Under the pieces are notes generated by a model, which searched no databases, had not been told where the DNA came from, and was given only the letters and a program-made list of their open reading frames with translations. DNA of 64,000 nucleotides from Saccharothrix sp. NRRL B-16348. Its GTDB lineage: Bacteria > Actinomycetota > Actinomycetes > Mycobacteriales > Pseudonocardiaceae. Of the stretch, positions 60,722 through 64,000 are shown piece after piece. The translations under genes were made by a program, and so were the position numbers. Position 1 is the first letter of the stretch, and the number at the start of each line of letters is the position of its first letter. Location of the stretch: the NCBI RefSeq assembly GCF_001280085.1, contig NZ_LGED01000214.1:1-64000 (forward strand), in the 5' to 3' direction.

Positions 60722-61085
60722 GGCTGGCGCTCGCCTCTATCCATCTCGCTCTTGGTAATGACTCACTCATGGTCAGGCTAGTCCCCCGTCTGGTGCAGTT
60801 CACACACAGGAGGGGCAGCGCACCGAGTGTTCTCTCACAGAATCGGTCAGGTCATCGGTTCGTGTTATGGGTGCTTGAGCATCACTTGAGGTTAAGCCCG
60901 TCACACGGCTGGTTGTGCTTCAACTCGGAGTAGTTGTGCGCACGGTGGCGGTCGGTGGGGTGTGAGGTGTTCAGCCGGCTGAACCGTGGTCGTGGAAGGT
61001 GCTCTGACCTGCGTGTTCAACTTTCTGGTTGACTTCGACGGGCGGGGCTCGTATGGTTTGTTCAACCGAGAGGTTGAGTAAGGAG
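60722..61085. promoter_or_regulatory. Divergent region between kgd and the arsR-SRPBCC operon with duplicated operators
   Basis: No gene is supported in these 364 bases. The left part serves as the kgd promoter region. Two copies of TTCAAC-N6-GTTGA occur at 61016-61032 and 61061-61077, 45 bases apart, just before the ArsR-type gene. The second is part of the palindrome TCAACC-GAGA-GGTTGA. They are very likely autoregulatory operators. Confidence 0.75.
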
Positions 61086-61460
61086 ATGGCGGTGGACGAC
61101 CAGTTGTCGCGGGTGTTCTCGGCCCTGGCCGACCCGATCCGGCGCGACATGGTGGCGCGGCTGGCGGTGGGCGACGCGACCGTGAACGAGTTGGCCGGGC
61201 CGTACTCCGTGACCGTGCAGGCCGTGTCGAAGCACCTCAAGGTGCTCGAGGACGCCGGGCTCGTCAGTCGCAGCAAGGAGGCGCAACGGCGGCCCGTCCA
61301 CCTCGAAGCGGAGGTGTTCGACCTGATGACGAAGTGGATCGAGCGCTACCGGCAGGAAGCGGAGCAGCGCTACCGGCGGCTGGACGCCGTGCTCGCCGAG
61401 CTGGCGGACGACGACGCCGGACAGACCCGAGCTACCCGAGTTGAAGGAGAAGCATCATGA
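61086..61460 (+). CDS. ArsR family transcriptional regulator
   Basis: 124 aa from the ATG at 61086 (AAGGAG upstream). The winged helix DQLSRVFSALADPIRRDMVARLAVGDATVNELAGPYSVTVQAVSKHLKVLEDAGLVSRSKEAQRRPVHLE is typical of the ArsR subgroup paired with SRPBCC proteins. It has no metal-binding cysteines, so it does not sense heavy metals by the classical sites. It overlaps the SRPBCC gene by four bases, and paired operators lie upstream. Confidence 0.93.
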   Translation: MAVDDQLSRVFSALADPIRRDMVARLAVGDATVNELAGPYSVTVQAVSKHLKVLEDAGLVSRSKEAQRRPVHLEAEVFDLMTKWIERYRQEAEQRYRRLDAVLAELADDDAGQTRATRVEGEAS

Positions 61461-61942
61461 CCACGACCACGCACCCCGAGACCACGATCAGCGCCGACCC
61501 GGCCCTGCCGACCATCCACATCACCCGGGAGTTCGACGCGCCGGTGGACGCGGTGTTCCGCGCGCACGTCGACCCCGAGCTGGTGGTGAAGTGGTTGGGG
61601 CCGCGCTCGCTGACCATGCGGGTGGACCGGTGGGACGCGTCGACCGGCGGGGCGTACCGGTACGTGCACGTGCGCGGTGACGAGGAGTACCGGTTCTACG
61701 GCTCGTTCCACGAGGTGCGGCCCGGTGAGCGGATCGTGCAGACGTTCACGTTCGAGGGCTTCCCCGACGGGGTGTGCCTGGAGACGTTGACGTTCGAGGA
61801 CCTCGGTGGCGGTCGGTCGCGGCTGCACGGGGTCAGCGTGTTCGAGACGACCGAGGGCCGGGACGCGGCGATGGCCAGCGGCATGGAGACCGGGGTCGTC
61901 GAGGGGTACGAGCAGTTGGACGAGCTGCTCGTCGAGGGCTGA
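61457..61942 (+). CDS. SRPBCC (AHSA1/START-like) domain protein
   Basis: 161 aa. The Bet v1-like fold is seen from IHITREFDAPVDAVFRAHVDPELVVKWLGP to the C-terminal helix MASGMETGVVEGYEQLDELLVE. The domain holds hydrophobic ligands in a large pocket. ArsR-SRPBCC operons are widespread in Actinobacteria; the role is usually described as stress or ligand sensing, but a substrate is not known. The ATGA overlap fixes the start. Confidence 0.92.
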   Translation: MTTTTHPETTISADPALPTIHITREFDAPVDAVFRAHVDPELVVKWLGPRSLTMRVDRWDASTGGAYRYVHVRGDEEYRFYGSFHEVRPGERIVQTFTFEGFPDGVCLETLTFEDLGGGRSRLHGVSVFETTEGRDAAMASGMETGVVEGYEQLDELLVEG

Positions 61943-62015
61943 GCGATCGCTCTTCGCCCCGCAGTCCTCACGGGCTGCGGGGCTGCCTCGTGTTCGCAGG
62001 TGCTCGGCTTGGTGC

Positions 62016-63563
62016 TCAGGTGGTGGTCGGGTTGGTGGTCGGTTTGGGGTTGCCGAACCACTGGGTGGCGGTGTGTCGCAGGTCGTCCTGGTTCGGGTGT
62101 GCGTCGTTCGATGCCCACGCCACGTAGGAGTCGGGGCGGAGCAGGAGAGCGGTGACGTCGGTGCCGGTTCTTGCGTCAGCCTTTGCGCGGATGACTTCGA
62201 CACCGCGGGCGTGCAGGTCGTCGTTGCCGGTCAGGTCGATCAGCAGTGGACGGGCGGTCCTGACCAGTTCGGCGAGGCGGACGGTGCCGTCCGGCGTGTG
62301 GAGGTCGAGGTCGCGGGCGGGCAGGCCGGTCAGCGGGTGGGCGTCGGCGTCGGCCGGGTAGCGGACGTCCGCGCCGGCGACCAGGTCGGCGACGGCTTGC
62401 ACGACAGCCGGTTGGGTGAGCAGTTCGCCGAACAGTTCGCGCAGGCCGGTGACGTCGTCGCCCGGTGCCAGCAGTGCGGCCTGAGCCTGGGAGTAGGTGA
62501 TGGTCCGCTCGGCGACCGGGCGGCGTTCGGCCTCGTAGGTGTCGAGGACGTCGGCGGTGCCGTTGATCGCGGCCGCCAGCTTCCAGCCGAGGTTGATCGC
62601 GTCCTGCAGGCCGAGGTTGAGGCCGGTGCCGCCGGCGGCGAAGACGTGCGCGGCGTCGCCGACCAGGAACACCCGACCGTCCCGGTAGCGCTCGGCGACC
62701 CGGGTGTTGCCGCCGTTGAGCCTGCGCAGCACGTGTGGGCCCGGGCCGGGGGGTGGGGCGAGCGGCACGTCGACGCCCAGCACCCGGCTGACGCTGGCGC
62801 GCATCTCGTCGAGGCTCATCGGGTCGGTTCGCGGGTCGACGGAGTCGGGTTCGTCCCACTCGGTGGTGGCGACCAGCGGCGGGCGGCCTGGTAGCGGCGC
62901 GTAGGAGAAGCCGCCGTGGGCGGTCCTGATGGGCAGGAACGGGCGGACCGGTCCGTGGCCGGGCACGTTCAGCGCGCCGGTGGTGGGGTCGAGCCACTCC
63001 GCCGGCACGGTGACGTGCGCGGTGCGGGTGGTGGTCCGGTCGTAGGTGACGCCGGGGAAGCCGATGCCGGCGGCCTTGCGGACGGGACTGTGCGCGCTGT
63101 CGGCGCCGACGACGTAGCTGGTGCGCAGCTCGTAGGTGCCCTCGGGGCCGTTGACGGTGAGGGTGACGGCGTCGTCGGTCTGGACGAGCCCGGTGAACTC
63201 GTGACCGCGGCGGATGTCGACGCCCAGTTCGTTCGCGCGTTCTTCGAGGACTCGGACGGTGGCCGGCTCGGGCACCGGGAGGTTGTAGATCGGGCTGTCC
63301 GGGAGGAGGGCGAGGTTCAGCGGCATGGCGGCGAACATGAAGTAGCTGTTGTTGGGGCGTGGCGGGCCGGGCTGTCCGCTGAGCCGCTCGAACAGGCCGC
63401 GGCGGTCGACCATGCGCACGACTTGGCCGACGAGGCCGTTCGACCGGGGTTCTGTGCTCGGTTCGCGGAGGCGTTCCAGCACGATCGGCCGGACGCCGCC
63501 CAGGGCGAGTTCGCAGGCGAGCATGAGTCCGTTCGGCCCACCGCCGACGATGACCACGTCCAT
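62016..63563 (-). CDS. FAD-dependent aromatic monooxygenase (RdmE/PgaE type)
   Basis: 515 aa, class A flavoprotein hydroxylase. MDVVIVGGGPNGLMLACELALGG binds the ADP part of FAD. VVGADSAHSPVRKAAGI is the DG-type motif in variant form (GADSAHS). GRVFLVGDAAHVFAAGGTGLNLGLQDAINLGWKLA binds FAD ribityl and pyrophosphate. A thioredoxin-like C-terminal region follows, as in polyketide hydroxylases. Such enzymes hydroxylate aromatic polyketides or inactivate antibiotics such as rifamycin or tetracycline. The truncated TetR gene lies upstream on the same strand, 115 bases away, and probably controls it. Confidence 0.9.
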   Translation of the reverse strand: MDVVIVGGGPNGLMLACELALGGVRPIVLERLREPSTEPRSNGLVGQVVRMVDRRGLFERLSGQPGPPRPNNSYFMFAAMPLNLALLPDSPIYNLPVPEPATVRVLEERANELGVDIRRGHEFTGLVQTDDAVTLTVNGPEGTYELRTSYVVGADSAHSPVRKAAGIGFPGVTYDRTTTRTAHVTVPAEWLDPTTGALNVPGHGPVRPFLPIRTAHGGFSYAPLPGRPPLVATTEWDEPDSVDPRTDPMSLDEMRASVSRVLGVDVPLAPPPGPGPHVLRRLNGGNTRVAERYRDGRVFLVGDAAHVFAAGGTGLNLGLQDAINLGWKLAAAINGTADVLDTYEAERRPVAERTITYSQAQAALLAPGDDVTGLRELFGELLTQPAVVQAVADLVAGADVRYPADADAHPLTGLPARDLDLHTPDGTVRLAELVRTARPLLIDLTGNDDLHARGVEVIRAKADARTGTDVTALLLRPDSYVAWASNDAHPNQDDLRHTATQWFGNPKPTTNPTTT

Positions 63564-63678
63564 GGGGTGTCACTTCCTCTGGGTTTGGGGGTTTTTGGGC
63601 ATGGCTGGGAGCCCGTCGGGCGGGCGTGGGGCGAGGGGTGTGAGGTGAGGGGTGTGGGGCGTGAGGTGAGGGGAGTGG

Positions 63679-64000
63679 TTAGCGGGGGGCGGGCAGACCG
63701 GCGCGGATTTGGTCGAAGACCTCGCGGAGCAGTGGTGCGATCGACCCGGTGGGGTTTTGGGTCCAGCGGGTGAGGGCGGTGCCGAGGCCGGCGCTGACCA
63801 CGGCGGCGACGAGCTGCGGGTACAGGTCGCCTGGGTCGGTGCCGGTGCCGGTGCCGGTGCGGGTGGCGATGGCGTTGGTCAGGTCGTCCTGGGCGGTGGC
63901 GTGGGCGCGGAACACCTCGTACTGGACGGCAGGTTCGGCGAGCAGCCGCTGGAGTGCGGCGGGGTAGCCGGTGGGGACGGTGCCGTCGCTGCCCGGTGGT
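63679..64000 (-). CDS. TetR family regulator, C-terminal part (cut by window end)
   Basis: 107 codons are visible, continuing past position 64,000 at the 5' end. The stretch AALQRLLAEPAVQYEVFRAHATAQDDLTNAIATRTG and YPQLVAAVVSAGLGTALTRWTQNP followed by LLREVFDQIRAG is the C-terminal ligand-binding region of TetR proteins (TetR_C_17-like). The DNA-binding part lies outside the window. A Thr-Gly repeat (TGTGTGTD), encoded by ggtgcc repeats at about 63,838-63,865, interrupts the helices. It is probably the repressor of the monooxygenase gene. Confidence 0.8.
   Translation of the reverse strand, partial: PPGSDGTVPTGYPAALQRLLAEPAVQYEVFRAHATAQDDLTNAIATRTGTGTGTDPGDLYPQLVAAVVSAGLGTALTRWTQNPTGSIAPLLREVFDQIRAGLPAPR

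Noticed and set aside
57047..60781. A 1244-codon open frame on the plus strand antisense to kgd
   Set aside because: It mirrors the codon bias of kgd, is rich in Arg/Val/His/Gln repeats with no domain, and the minus-strand product is an unmistakable Kgd protein.
1..64000. tRNA, rRNA, CRISPR arrays, insertion sequences or prophage genes
   Set aside because: Reading both strands I saw no cloverleaf with a T-loop GGTTCGA signature in a proper context, no regularly spaced repeats, and no transposase, integrase or phage structural gene.

Overview
The window is very GC-rich DNA with GTG, TTG and probably one CTG start, dense ATGA/GTGA-coupled operons, and an actinobacterial gene set: WhiB1, SigR/RsrA, ribosomal protein bL37, Kgd, nickel superoxide dismutase, SigE-family sigma factor and DUF6104. 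Protein similarity and gene order point to the order Pseudonocardiales (Saccharothrix, Actinosynnema or Lentzea type). This is judged from family knowledge; no search was run.

Region 1 (about 0.5-14.6 kb) is a housekeeping block. As I recall, its order resembles M. tuberculosis Rv3235-Rv3219: Rv3235-like gene, HAD and TrmH genes, kinase-like gene, WS/DGAT acyltransferase, DUF6912, rsgA, aroA, SRAP protein, alpha/beta hydrolase, ybaK, sigR-rsrA, bL37, a biotinyl-carrier-like protein, pdtaS and whiB1. A secreted GH62 arabinofuranosidase with a CBM2 domain sits inside it as an accessory gene. Control signals are readable: a textbook SigR promoter before sigR, a CRP-like site before whiB1, and convergent hairpin terminators.

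Region 2 (14.8-25.3 kb) is mixed: a diacylglycerol-kinase-like enzyme, small membrane proteins, a secreted trypsin-like protease, a Methyltransf_19 protein, a MarR regulator facing a membrane protein across a palindromic operator, a GNAT enzyme, a histidine phosphatase, a three-repeat beta-trefoil secreted protein, sodN/sodX, a lone dTDP-sugar 3,5-epimerase and malic enzyme.

Region 3 (25.5-41.4 kb) holds a 1056-aa PAS/GGDEF/EAL protein, a coupled YbaB-like/helical gene pair, a proline-rich membrane protein, a BpsA-family aminopropyltransferase, a four-gene betaine/choline-type ABC importer, a membrane protein with a RHIM-like motif, an IclR regulator, a SigE-family sigma factor with its probable anti-sigma partner, and an ABC-2 exporter.

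Region 4 (41.6-50.1 kb) is the histidine-utilisation operon hutH-hutU-M20 amidase-hutF-hutI. It is followed by a convergent DapA-family gene and its divergent LysR regulator. The M20 amidase occupies the slot where an N-formylglutamate hydrolase is needed.

Region 5 (50.2-64 kb) contains a NarL-type two-component system, an O-antigen-ligase-like protein coupled to a small secreted protein, an aldo/keto reductase, a HTH/PIN toxin-antitoxin pair, DUF6104 and kgd, an ArsR-SRPBCC operon with duplicated operators, and a FAD monooxygenase behind a TetR gene cut by the window end. I saw no rRNA, tRNA, CRISPR array or insertion sequence.
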